A stretch of DNA of 64,000 nt. Source: an uncultured Bacteroidota bacterium (GTDB lineage Bacteria; Bacteroidota; Bacteroidia; Bacteroidales; P3). The DNA is taken from positions 1-64,000 of the forward strand of contig CACYPU010000005.1 in NCBI GenBank assembly GCA_902776365.1, written 5' to 3'. Of this stretch, positions 50,280-56,614 are shown one piece after another (position 1 is the stretch's first letter; the number at the start of each line of letters is the position of its first letter). The notes under the pieces were generated by a model, which had not been told where the DNA came from, searched no databases, and saw only the letters and a program-made list of their open reading frames with translations. Position numbers and translations under genes: made by a program.

Positions 50280-50688
50280 ACCTGTTGTGCGCGAGGGAGA
50301 GGTGTTCGACCCTGTGCGGCGGCGGTGGGTGGCGCTGACGCCCGAGGAGTGGGTGCGGCAGCATACCATCGTAAGGCTGCATGAAGGATACGGATATCCA
50401 TTGGAGGTGATGCAGGTGGAGGGCGCCATCACGCTGAACGGCATGACGCGGAGGTGCGACATCGTGGTCTATCAGGACGGTCAACCTTGGATGATCGTGG
50501 AGTGCAAGAAATGTGAAATTCCACTCACCCAGAAGGTCTGTGACCAGGCCTGCCGATACAACACCGTTTTGAGGGTGCCATACCTGATGTTAACCAATGG
50601 TAACCAGGAGATTATCATAGATGTGGACTACTCAAAAAACTGCCTCCGACAGCTGCCGGAGGTGCCGCCATATAAAAAAAAATGTTAA
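50254..50688 (+). CDS. HsdR N-terminal-domain (HSDR_N_2) protein
   Basis: 144 residues: RRWVALTPEEWVRQHTIVRLHEGYGYP and CDIVVYQDGQPWMIVECKKCEIPL form the PD-(D/E)XK-like core (Asp, Glu-Cys-Lys) seen at the N-terminus of type I restriction R subunits and in free-standing Bacteroidetes proteins. No motor or methylase is linked. It overlaps the TonB receptor by 26 bases with a GTG start (50254 or 50257). It is probably a small nuclease-fold protein; activity is unproven. Confidence 0.87.
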   Translation: MVTKVRYTEPVVREGEVFDPVRRRWVALTPEEWVRQHTIVRLHEGYGYPLEVMQVEGAITLNGMTRRCDIVVYQDGQPWMIVECKKCEIPLTQKVCDQACRYNTVLRVPYLMLTNGNQEIIIDVDYSKNCLRQLPEVPPYKKKC

Positions 50689-50690
50689 AA

Positions 50691-50720
50691 GTGTGACCCA
50701 AAAACGGCACCTCGCCGTCT
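50691..50720 (+). promoter_or_regulatory. ECF-type promoter (GTGTGACCC / CGTCT) of the sigma factor gene
   Basis: GTGACC (50693-50698), 17 bases, then CGTCT (50716-50720). The CGTC -10 element is typical of ECF-dependent promoters. It lies eight bases before the sigma gene ATG, which suggests autoregulation and an almost leaderless transcript. Confidence 0.65.
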
Positions 50721-50727
50721 TTATAGT

Positions 50728-51186
50728 ATGGGAAGATCTGACATACGCCGACAACTGCAGGAACATTACCTGGATTTCTTCAGTGTCGCAATGGCTATGC
50801 TCAGAGACGAACAGGACGCCCGCGACGCCGTGCAGGAGTCGCTGACGAGAACAATGATGAGGCTCAGGCTCAAGGACCCATGCAGTTTCTGCATGCGGAC
50901 ACTCAAGCACCTGTGTCTCGATATGTTGCACCACCGCAACCGTATGGTGAGCATCGAGGACGATATGCTGACCGTTGACCCCGAGCGAGAGGAGTTGCTG
51001 CGTATCGTCAGAGAGAAGAAAGAGGAGTTGAGCGAGATGGCGAGGATGGTGCTCGAGCTGCACGACGAGGAGGACTACACCATGAGTGAGATAGCGGGCA
51101 TGCTGCATGTCAGCCCTTCCACCGTTAAGCGTATCCTCCACGATGCGCGCGAAGAGATGAGAAGAAAACTGATGAATGAGATATGA
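50728..51186 (+). CDS. ECF-type RNA polymerase sigma factor
   Basis: 152 residues: sigma-2 region (YLDFFSVAMAMLRDEQDARDAVQESLTRTMM) and sigma-4 helix-turn-helix (YTMSEIAGMLHVSPSTVKRILHDAREEMRRKL). Small ECF factors of this kind redirect polymerase in response to envelope or nutrient signals. The next two genes encode a one-TM protein that may be its anti-sigma factor and an exported protein. The ECF-like promoter upstream suggests it activates its own gene. Confidence 0.92.
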   Translation: MGRSDIRRQLQEHYLDFFSVAMAMLRDEQDARDAVQESLTRTMMRLRLKDPCSFCMRTLKHLCLDMLHHRNRMVSIEDDMLTVDPEREELLRIVREKKEELSEMARMVLELHDEEDYTMSEIAGMLHVSPSTVKRILHDAREEMRRKLMNEI

Positions 51187-51188
51187 GT

Positions 51189-51216
51189 GAGTTAAGAGTT
51201 AAGAATTAAGAGTTAT
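51189..51216. repeat. 7-bp array (GAGTTAA) ending in the anti-sigma start codon
   Basis: GAGTTAA twice, GAATTAA, GAGTTAT. The last AT plus the following G form the ATG start codon of the next gene (51215). Confidence 0.93.
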
Positions 51217-51724
51217 GATACAGAACGATTTACAAACCCTGCTGGACAAGTTCCGCGAAGGCACCCTCACCGACAGCGAACGTTCCGAGTTGGAACGCCT
51301 CAGCCATAAGGACGAGGTCTTTTCTGCCGCTCGAGGGCAGGCGACCGGTATCATGCGTCGCAGGGTGGCATTGGCAGTGTCGGCCCTGTTGATTTGCGGC
51401 GCGGGCATCTGGGCAGTTCTGCCCGGCCACACGCAAGGTCCCCTGATGGCCGAAAACACGGTGACTATTCCTGAGGCTCCAGAGGAAGTGCGCGAGGTGG
51501 TGGCGCCGGAAGCTATTGTCGAGCCCGCACCGATGGTGGCAGAAGCCCATGAGAGTGGTCAGCGGTCAGTAGTCAGTAACCAGAAGGTGCGTCCCGACGA
51601 GGTGCGTCCTGCTGCGAAGCCTGTCGACGAACCTGTGGTGGTGTGCAACAACCAGTGTGATGCCGACTCGGTGATTAGCGACATCCGTAAATTCTTGGCG
51701 TATGATGAGGGCGTTAATTTCTAA
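51215..51724 (+). CDS. Putative anti-sigma factor, one membrane segment
   Basis: 169 residues: a cytoplasmic N-terminus (DLQTLLDKFREGTLTDSERSELERL, about 1-45) like the short anti-sigma domains of Bacteroidetes, one membrane helix (VALAVSALLICGAGIWAVL, 51-69) and a Pro/Glu/Val-rich periplasmic part with CNNQC near the end. The assignment rests on position and topology. A 7-bp array (51555-51582) encodes ESGQRSVVSNQ in the periplasmic part. Confidence 0.75.
   Translation: MIQNDLQTLLDKFREGTLTDSERSELERLSHKDEVFSAARGQATGIMRRRVALAVSALLICGAGIWAVLPGHTQGPLMAENTVTIPEAPEEVREVVAPEAIVEPAPMVAEAHESGQRSVVSNQKVRPDEVRPAAKPVDEPVVVCNNQCDADSVISDIRKFLAYDEGVNF
51555..51582. repeat. 7-bp array (GTGGTCA family) inside anti-sigma gene
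   Basis: GTGGTCA, GCGGTCA, GTAGTCA, GTAACCA: four units separated only by T/C and G/A changes. Confidence 0.93.
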
Positions 51725-52229
51725 GTGGCCAGTGATTAGTGGCCAGTGGCCGAAGGTCGGTAGAAGGATGCTTTGCCTCCTCCTGCTTTTCGGTTTTTCA
51801 ATTTTCAATTCTGCCCAGGCGCAGACGGAGCTCTACAAACGCTATGCCTCGCAGCCGGGTGTCAAGGTGGCGTCGGTGAGTGGTTTCGCCATCGACAGCA
51901 CCGCTCGTGTCGATGTCACCGTCCTCGAGGCCCAGGACGATGAGGGGTGGGAGTGGATGAAGAAGGAGTTCTACATCGGTGACCTCTCTCCTGAGCAGCG
52001 AGCCGGTCTCGACGAAGGCTATGACGCCGTCCTCTTTGCCCGCCGCAGTCGTGCCAACCCGCGCGACAATGCGCCAATCCTAAACGAGGAGATTGATGTT
52101 GCCGGCAGTTGCTACCTCGGCATCTCCTACCTCAATCGCGCCGTCTATATTTTCTGTGCCGACAGCGAGGAGCAGTACGACGCTGTCGTGTCCCTGCTGG
52201 TGAAGAAAATCATGCACAGCGGTCGGTGA
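51702..52229 (+). CDS. Exported protein of the ECF operon, DUF4252-like
   Basis: 175 residues: after the signal (FGFSIFNSAQAQ) a domain ELYKRYASQPGVKVASVSGFAIDSTARVDVTVLEAQDDEGWEWMKKE that weakly resembles DUF4252-type proteins often found beside Bacteroidetes ECF genes. The ATG at 51702 overlaps the previous gene by 23 bases and gives an n-region encoded by repeats (SKWPVISGQWPKVGRR). An ATG at 51768 would give a short signal. The hydrophobic core is also repeat-encoded (51787-51814). Confidence 0.72.
   Translation: MMRALISKWPVISGQWPKVGRRMLCLLLLFGFSIFNSAQAQTELYKRYASQPGVKVASVSGFAIDSTARVDVTVLEAQDDEGWEWMKKEFYIGDLSPEQRAGLDEGYDAVLFARRSRANPRDNAPILNEEIDVAGSCYLGISYLNRAVYIFCADSEEQYDAVVSLLVKKIMHSGR
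51725..51752. repeat. 7-bp array (GTGGCCA family) at the start of the DUF4252-like gene
   Basis: GTGGCCA, GTGATTA, GTGGCCA, GTGGCCG, immediately after the stop of the anti-sigma gene. Same superfamily (G-Y-R-R-N-Y-A) as the array 170 bases upstream. Confidence 0.9.
51787..51814. repeat. 7-bp array (TTTTTCA) in the DUF4252-like signal peptide
   Basis: TTTTCGG, TTTTTCA, ATTTTCA, ATTCTGC, encoding FGFSIFNSA, the end of the signal peptide. Confidence 0.8.
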
Positions 52230-52244
52230 ACCAGAAAAAAGTTG

Positions 52245-52252
52245 TATCTTTG
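52245..52252 (+). promoter_or_regulatory. -7 box (TATCTTTG) four bases before the T9SS cargo ATG
   Basis: TATCTTTG, then four bases, then ATG at 52257. The expected start of transcription falls on or next to the ATG, so the mRNA would be leaderless or nearly so. No TTTG is evident at -33. Confidence 0.65.
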
Positions 52253-52256
52253 CACC

Positions 52257-53765
52257 ATGAAAAGCTCGGGGATGATAAAAGTTATTGTCTTCTTTTTGTT
52301 GCTGTTTCCAGCCGCAGCATGGAGTCAGTCGTGCGAGTACAATATCCCCTATTACCAAAATTTCAACCAGGATTTCGCCCTCGACAACGGTTGGGTGCAT
52401 ACCGACCTTGACACCACTCTCGTCTATCAGGAAAACTGTTGGACGCAATACATCTATCGCACTATGGAGAGGTGGCCGTTTGTGGCTTACCTTCCGCATG
52501 AGACAAGCTATGTCCGTGCACTCCGGCTGTGTGCCAGCAAACCGACTAGTGACCCGAACCGTGTGGAAACCACCTATATGATTTCGCCCTCATTTCGTGA
52601 GACCCCCTACATTGTCACGTTCGACTACTGCAATATGATTGTCAGTCCGGAGAAAGATGCCCAGGGGAATTGGATTGATATCACTTCCCAACATGATGGA
52701 ATCCTGCAACTGGGTTACATAGCCGACACCTCACAGCCGGAAACCAGTTATCAGTCTATCATCAATATCCTCATGAATCCGGAAAATGGCGCCACTGACA
52801 TCATGCACCATTTCCGTCTTGACCTTCGCTCCATGTTTGATGTTTTACCCCCAATCAAACAGCTTGGCTTTAAAATATTGACGGACATGACGGGGGTGAG
52901 GTTCACCAATATCTATATTGATAATTTCCGTGTCTCGCAAGAGATGGATACTGTCAACTATCGCGATACCATTTGTCCCGGCGAGACTTACAGCAAACAC
53001 GGGTTCACTGTTGACAGCACCGAGACAACTATCCCCGGCCTCTATACTTTCAATTTCGAATCGATGGAAAGTTACGGTATGGTACACTTCCGACTAAAGC
53101 TCTGGGTGCAGCCTCCGGACACCTCCTATGTCGATGCTTCGCTTGCCTTGGGTGGTACGCTGCGGTTCTGTGACAGCCTCATTGTCGATACAGGCGTATA
53201 TGTTTTTAACTTACAATCAGCACGGGGCTGTGACTCCATAGTGGTGCTTCATGTGACCCCCGAAGAGGTGAGTCTCTCCTCCTCGTCACAAAAGGTATGT
53301 GCCGGAGCGGAGGTGATACTGACAGCCTCTGGTACGGCAATCTTCCATTGGGCATCCGTCCCTGCCGACCCAGCGCTGGTTTCCCTTCAAGGCCGCAACC
53401 CTATTGCTGTTCATCCAGTGATGAACACAGAATATCAGTTGCTCGATGCCGACGGGCAGGTCCTTTGTTCTGTCAGTGTGGAAACTGAGTCATGTGAAGG
53501 ACTGTGGTTTCCCAATGCTTTCACACCCGATGCTGAAAGCAACAACCGTTTCGTTATCCAGACCACATTACCCATCGAGGAGTTCGAGATGACGGTCTAC
53601 ACTCGTACCGGCCTGCTGGTGTGGCATTGCGAAGATATCAACCAGCCGTGGGATGGCACTCGCAACGGCGTTCCCATGCCACAGGGCGCCTATGTCTACC
53701 ATTGGCGTCTGAAGTCCAACAACCGTGTCCGTTCTGGACTCGGCACAATCACGCTCTTGCGTTAA
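52257..53765 (+). CDS. Secreted protein with type IX (type B, CHU_C) sorting domain
   Basis: 502 residues: signal peptide (1-24, AAAWSQS), a carbohydrate-binding-like beta-sandwich N-terminal region (CEYNIPYYQNFNQDF to about 210), a middle beta domain with CPGETYSKHGF repeats, and a C-terminal CHU_C/T9SS type B domain (LWFPNAFTPDAESNNRFVIQ, VYTRTGLLVWHCEDINQPWDGTRNGVPMPQGAYVYHWRLK, GTITLLR). It should be exported by the type IX system and bound to or released from the cell surface. Function unknown; the N-terminal fold may bind glycans or proteins. Confidence 0.88.
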   Translation: MKSSGMIKVIVFFLLLFPAAAWSQSCEYNIPYYQNFNQDFALDNGWVHTDLDTTLVYQENCWTQYIYRTMERWPFVAYLPHETSYVRALRLCASKPTSDPNRVETTYMISPSFRETPYIVTFDYCNMIVSPEKDAQGNWIDITSQHDGILQLGYIADTSQPETSYQSIINILMNPENGATDIMHHFRLDLRSMFDVLPPIKQLGFKILTDMTGVRFTNIYIDNFRVSQEMDTVNYRDTICPGETYSKHGFTVDSTETTIPGLYTFNFESMESYGMVHFRLKLWVQPPDTSYVDASLALGGTLRFCDSLIVDTGVYVFNLQSARGCDSIVVLHVTPEEVSLSSSSQKVCAGAEVILTASGTAIFHWASVPADPALVSLQGRNPIAVHPVMNTEYQLLDADGQVLCSVSVETESCEGLWFPNAFTPDAESNNRFVIQTTLPIEEFEMTVYTRTGLLVWHCEDINQPWDGTRNGVPMPQGAYVYHWRLKSNNRVRSGLGTITLLR

Positions 53766-54487
53766 AGAATAAATGAGATTTCCTTCATGCCGCAACAGAG
53801 ATGACGGCCGTCGGAGGTGGTCAGCAGCAAGCGACCATGAGGGTCTATGCCTGTGATGGTGGCGGTGAGTTCCTCTTCATTATATAAATAGCGCGCGGGA
53901 ATGTTGAGGTTCAGCAGGTGCGACAGATACTCCGGTTCAGGGTCGAGACCGGACTTTAGGTCGTTGTATCGCTTCTCGATGCAGGTAAGAAGTTTTTTCA
54001 AGAGAGGCTCCAACTCGAATTCCATGCCTGTGAGCAGGGAGAGTGAGGTGGGGTTGGGGACCCAATTGTGGAAGATTGTTTGGTTGACATTGAGACCGAT
54101 GCCGCAGACGGCAGAGGAAAGATGAGAGGTGGTATAATGAGCAGAAACAAGGGTGCCACAGATTTTGTTGGTGGCAATATAGATGTCATTGGGCCACTTG
54201 ATGGAAGGTGAAAGGAGAAAGGTGAGAGGTGAAAGGAAATCGACGAGGGCCAAGGAGAGGGCTTCTGTAAGTTTGAACTGGCGTTCGGCGGGGAGGAATG
54301 TGGGATGGAGCACGAGGCTGAAGGTGAGGTTCTTTCCAGGCGCCGACTCCCAGTGATTGCCACGTTGCCCGATGCCGGCGGTCTGCTCCAGTGCCCAATA
54401 GCAAGTGAAGTCCTCTACCTCAGCGAGGTCGAGGGCTTCACAATACTTGTTTGTCGACTCTAGCGAATTGAATTTTTCAATTTTCAA
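53762..54487 (-). CDS. birA: Biotin-[acetyl-CoA-carboxylase] ligase
   Basis: 241 residues, catalytic and C-terminal domains only (no DNA-binding domain): QTAGIGQRGNHWESAPGKNLTFSLVLHP (biotin-binding GRGRxG-like), KWPNDIY, and GIGLNVNQT. The GxGxxG motif reads GIGQRG. It attaches biotin to carboxylase carriers. There is no ATG at the N-terminus: the frame starts with TTG at 54487 inside a TTTTCAA array. A 7-bp array (54207-54234) encodes LSPLTFLLSP directly before KWPND, a site that is compact in other BirA proteins. Confidence 0.92.
   Translation of the reverse strand: MKIEKFNSLESTNKYCEALDLAEVEDFTCYWALEQTAGIGQRGNHWESAPGKNLTFSLVLHPTFLPAERQFKLTEALSLALVDFLSPLTFLLSPSIKWPNDIYIATNKICGTLVSAHYTTSHLSSAVCGIGLNVNQTIFHNWVPNPTSLSLLTGMEFELEPLLKKLLTCIEKRYNDLKSGLDPEPEYLSHLLNLNIPARYLYNEEELTATITGIDPHGRLLLTTSDGRHLCCGMKEISFIL
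54207..54234. repeat. 7-bp array (GGTGAAA family) inside birA
   Basis: GGTGAAA, GGAGAAA, GGTGAGA, GGTGAAA: four units. It encodes a hydrophobic LSPLTFLLSP just before the catalytic KWPND. Confidence 0.92.
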
Positions 54488-54501
54488 TTTTCAATTTTCA
54501 A
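54474..54501. repeat. 7-bp array (TTTTCAA) spanning the birA start, ending at the frr stop
   Basis: Four perfect TTTTCAA units. The inverse TTGAAAA supplies the birA TTG start codon, and the frr stop codon begins at the next base. Confidence 0.93.
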
Positions 54502-55065
54502 TTAAATCGACATGATTTCTTTCTCCTTGGCGGCGTAAATTTTGTCGCACTCGGCGATGTTCTTGTCGGTGATGTCCTGGAGTTCTTTCTCTACCTGCTT
54601 CACCTCGTCTTCGGGTACCGATTTGTCCTTGAGTTTCTTGACTTCGTCCATCACCTTGCGACGCACGTTGCGGACGTTGACCTTGGCGTTTTCGATTTCG
54701 GTCTTGGCGGCCTTGCAGAGTTCTTTGCGGCGTTCCTCGGTCAGCGGTGGGATGATGATGCGCAGGATGTCGCCTTCATGGCGCGGCGTAAAGCCGAGGT
54801 TGGCATCGAGGATGGCCTTGTTGATGGCGCCCACGAGGGTCTTCTCCCAGGGCTGGATGACGATGCTGCGGGCATCGGGGGTGTTGATGTTGGCCACCTG
54901 GCTGATTTCGGTCATGGTGCCGTAGTAGTCCACCTTCACGCCGTCGAGCATGCCGGGGTTGGCTTTGCCGGCGCGGATTTTGGTGAGTTCCTTTTCGAGG
55001 AAGCTAAGGGAACTCTTCATGCTGGTTTTCGCCTCTTCGAGGCAGGCTTTCGATAGGTCGTTCAT
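54502..55065 (-). CDS. frr: Ribosome recycling factor
   Basis: 187 residues in the normal range: MKSSLSFLEKELTKIRAGKANPGMLDGVKVDYYGTMTEISQVANINTPDARSIVIQPWEK and IIIPPLTEERRKELCK are the RRF signatures of the three-helix domain and the hinge. With EF-G it splits post-termination ribosomes. It is preceded by pyrH (13 bases), the usual pyrH-frr pair. Confidence 0.97.
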   Translation of the reverse strand: MNDLSKACLEEAKTSMKSSLSFLEKELTKIRAGKANPGMLDGVKVDYYGTMTEISQVANINTPDARSIVIQPWEKTLVGAINKAILDANLGFTPRHEGDILRIIIPPLTEERRKELCKAAKTEIENAKVNVRNVRRKVMDEVKKLKDKSVPEDEVKQVEKELQDITDKNIAECDKIYAAKEKEIMSI

Positions 55066-55078
55066 ATTGTTGATGTTT

Positions 55079-55789
55079 TTAGTTTTTGCTAATCAATGTG
55101 CCAATCTCTTCGCCTTCCACCACCTTGAGCAGGTTGCCGGGCTGGTTCATGTCGAAGACGTAGATGGGCAGGTTGTTGTCCTCGGCGAGGGCGAAGGCGG
55201 TGAGGTCCATAATCTTCAGCTTCTTCTCGAGGGCTTCACTGTAGCTGAGGGTGTGATATTTCTTCGCCGTGGGGTCCTTCTCGGGGTCGGCGGTGTAGAC
55301 GCCGTCGACGCGGGTGCCCTTGAGGATGACGTCGGCCTTAATCTCGATGGCGCGGAGCGTGGAGGCGGTGTCGGTGGTGAAGTAGGGGTTGCCGGTGCCG
55401 CCGCCGATGATGACGACACGCCCCTGTTCCATGGCCTCGATGGCACGACGACGGCTCATCTCCTTACAGATGGGTTCGATGGCGAGGCCGCTGAGGAGCT
55501 CGGTCTTCAGGCCCTGACGCTCGAGTTCGGCCTGAAGGGCCATGCTGTTGATGAGCGTGGCCATCATGCCCATGTAGTCGCCTTGCACGCGATCCATGCC
55601 TTTGGCGGCACCGCTGAGACCGCGGAAGATGTTGCCGCCACCGATGACGATGGCCACCTCGCAGCCTTTTTCCACAGCACCTTTGATGTCAAGGGCGTAC
55701 TGCGTCAGCATCTCGGGACTGATGCCGTAGCTCTGGCTTCCCATGAGCGACTCTCCACTCAGTTTGAGCAATATTCTATTGTATTTCAT
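55079..55789 (-). CDS. pyrH: UMP kinase
   Basis: 236 residues: [13 protein letters not shown] (nucleotide-binding Lys), [43 protein letters not shown] and [16 protein letters not shown] are the bacterial UMPK motifs. It phosphorylates UMP to UDP. A perfect 9-bp hairpin lies in its upstream region (55821-55841). Confidence 0.97.
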   Translation of the reverse strand: MKYNRILLKLSGESLMGSQSYGISPEMLTQYALDIKGAVEKGCEVAIVIGGGNIFRGLSGAAKGMDRVQGDYMGMMATLINSMALQAELERQGLKTELLSGLAIEPICKEMSRRRAIEAMEQGRVVIIGGGTGNPYFTTDTASTLRAIEIKADVILKGTRVDGVYTADPEKDPTAKKYHTLSYSEALEKKLKIMDLTAFALAEDNNLPIYVFDMNQPGNLLKVVEGEEIGTLISKN

Positions 55790-55820
55790 ATTGTTATTTT
55801 ATTGTCTGTTAATAAATTGC

Positions 55821-55841
55821 AAACAATGCGGAGCATTGTTT
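55821..55841. repeat. Perfect 9-bp palindrome upstream of pyrH
   Basis: AAACAATGC (55821-55829), loop GGA, GCATTGTTT (55833-55841), 32 bases before the pyrH start codon. It could be an operator or an mRNA hairpin in the pyrH leader. No known pyrimidine regulator motif is recognised. Confidence 0.6.
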
Positions 55842-55887
55842 CAAACAACGAAGATAGGATTTTTTTTTGAACCGTACAAATTTTTTT

Positions 55888-56592
55888 TCAGCCGGCAATG
55901 CTGAGGGTGGCGATGCTGATGCGGATATCCTTCACTTTCCCGAGGGCGTCGCAGCAGCTGACGAGGGTGGCGCCAGTGGTGAGCACGTCGTCGACGAGGA
56001 GGATGTGGCGACCTTCGAGTTGCTCGGGATGACGGATGCTGAAGGCACCCTCAACATTGCTCTCGCGGTCGGCGGCGCTGGTGCGGCTCTGCTGGCTGGT
56101 GTAGCGGTGACGGACAAGGGCTTTGGTGTTTACCTCACGCTTCATCACCTCGGCGATACCGCGACAGAGCAGCTCGCTCTGGTTGTAACCGCGCTGGAGG
56201 CGCCGCCGCCAGTGGAGGGGTACGGGCACCAATAGGTCGATGTCGTCGAAGCGCGCCGAGTGCAGCAATTCTTGGCCCATCTGGCGACCCATGAAGAGAC
56301 ACAGGTCGCTGTTCTTGTGGAACTTCATGGCATGGACAAGATTCTGCACAGTGTTGCCGTGATGGAAAGCATACACAGAAGCGGCGTTCACAAATGCAGG
56401 GACGCGTCCGGTGAGGAGCCTCTCGGTATGGTTGTCTTCGTGGCCGCTGTAGAGGGTACGCGTGAGCGAGGTGAGGCAGTTCAGACATATCTGTCGTTCT
56501 CCCTGTACCAACACTTCGCCGCAGCAGGCGCAAGTGCTCGGGAAAAGAACCTGGAGCAAGGGAAAATTCAAAATTGAAAATTGAAATTTCAC
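55888..56592 (-). CDS. ComF-family phosphoribosyltransferase-domain protein
   Basis: 234 residues: four-Cys zinc finger near the N-terminus (CACCG and CLNC), then VPVPLHWRRRLQRGYNQSELL, HRYTSQQSRTSAADRESNVEGAF and the PRPP-binding loop LLVDDVLTTGATL (about 190-202). ComF proteins are linked to DNA uptake in naturally competent bacteria and are widely conserved elsewhere. The apparent start is GTG at 56592, and the first residues (KFQFSILNF) are encoded by a 7-bp array. Confidence 0.92.
   Translation of the reverse strand: MKFQFSILNFPLLQVLFPSTCACCGEVLVQGERQICLNCLTSLTRTLYSGHEDNHTERLLTGRVPAFVNAASVYAFHHGNTVQNLVHAMKFHKNSDLCLFMGRQMGQELLHSARFDDIDLLVPVPLHWRRRLQRGYNQSELLCRGIAEVMKREVNTKALVRHRYTSQQSRTSAADRESNVEGAFSIRHPEQLEGRHILLVDDVLTTGATLVSCCDALGKVKDIRISIATLSIAG
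56563..56590. repeat. 7-bp array (AAAATTG) at the comF-like start
   Basis: AAAATTC, AAAATTG, AAAATTG, AAATTTC. Inverse of the TTTTCAA family. It encodes residues 2-10 of the ComF-like protein. Confidence 0.9.
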
Positions 56593-56614
56593 AAAAACTC
56601 CTTTTCTTTAAACT

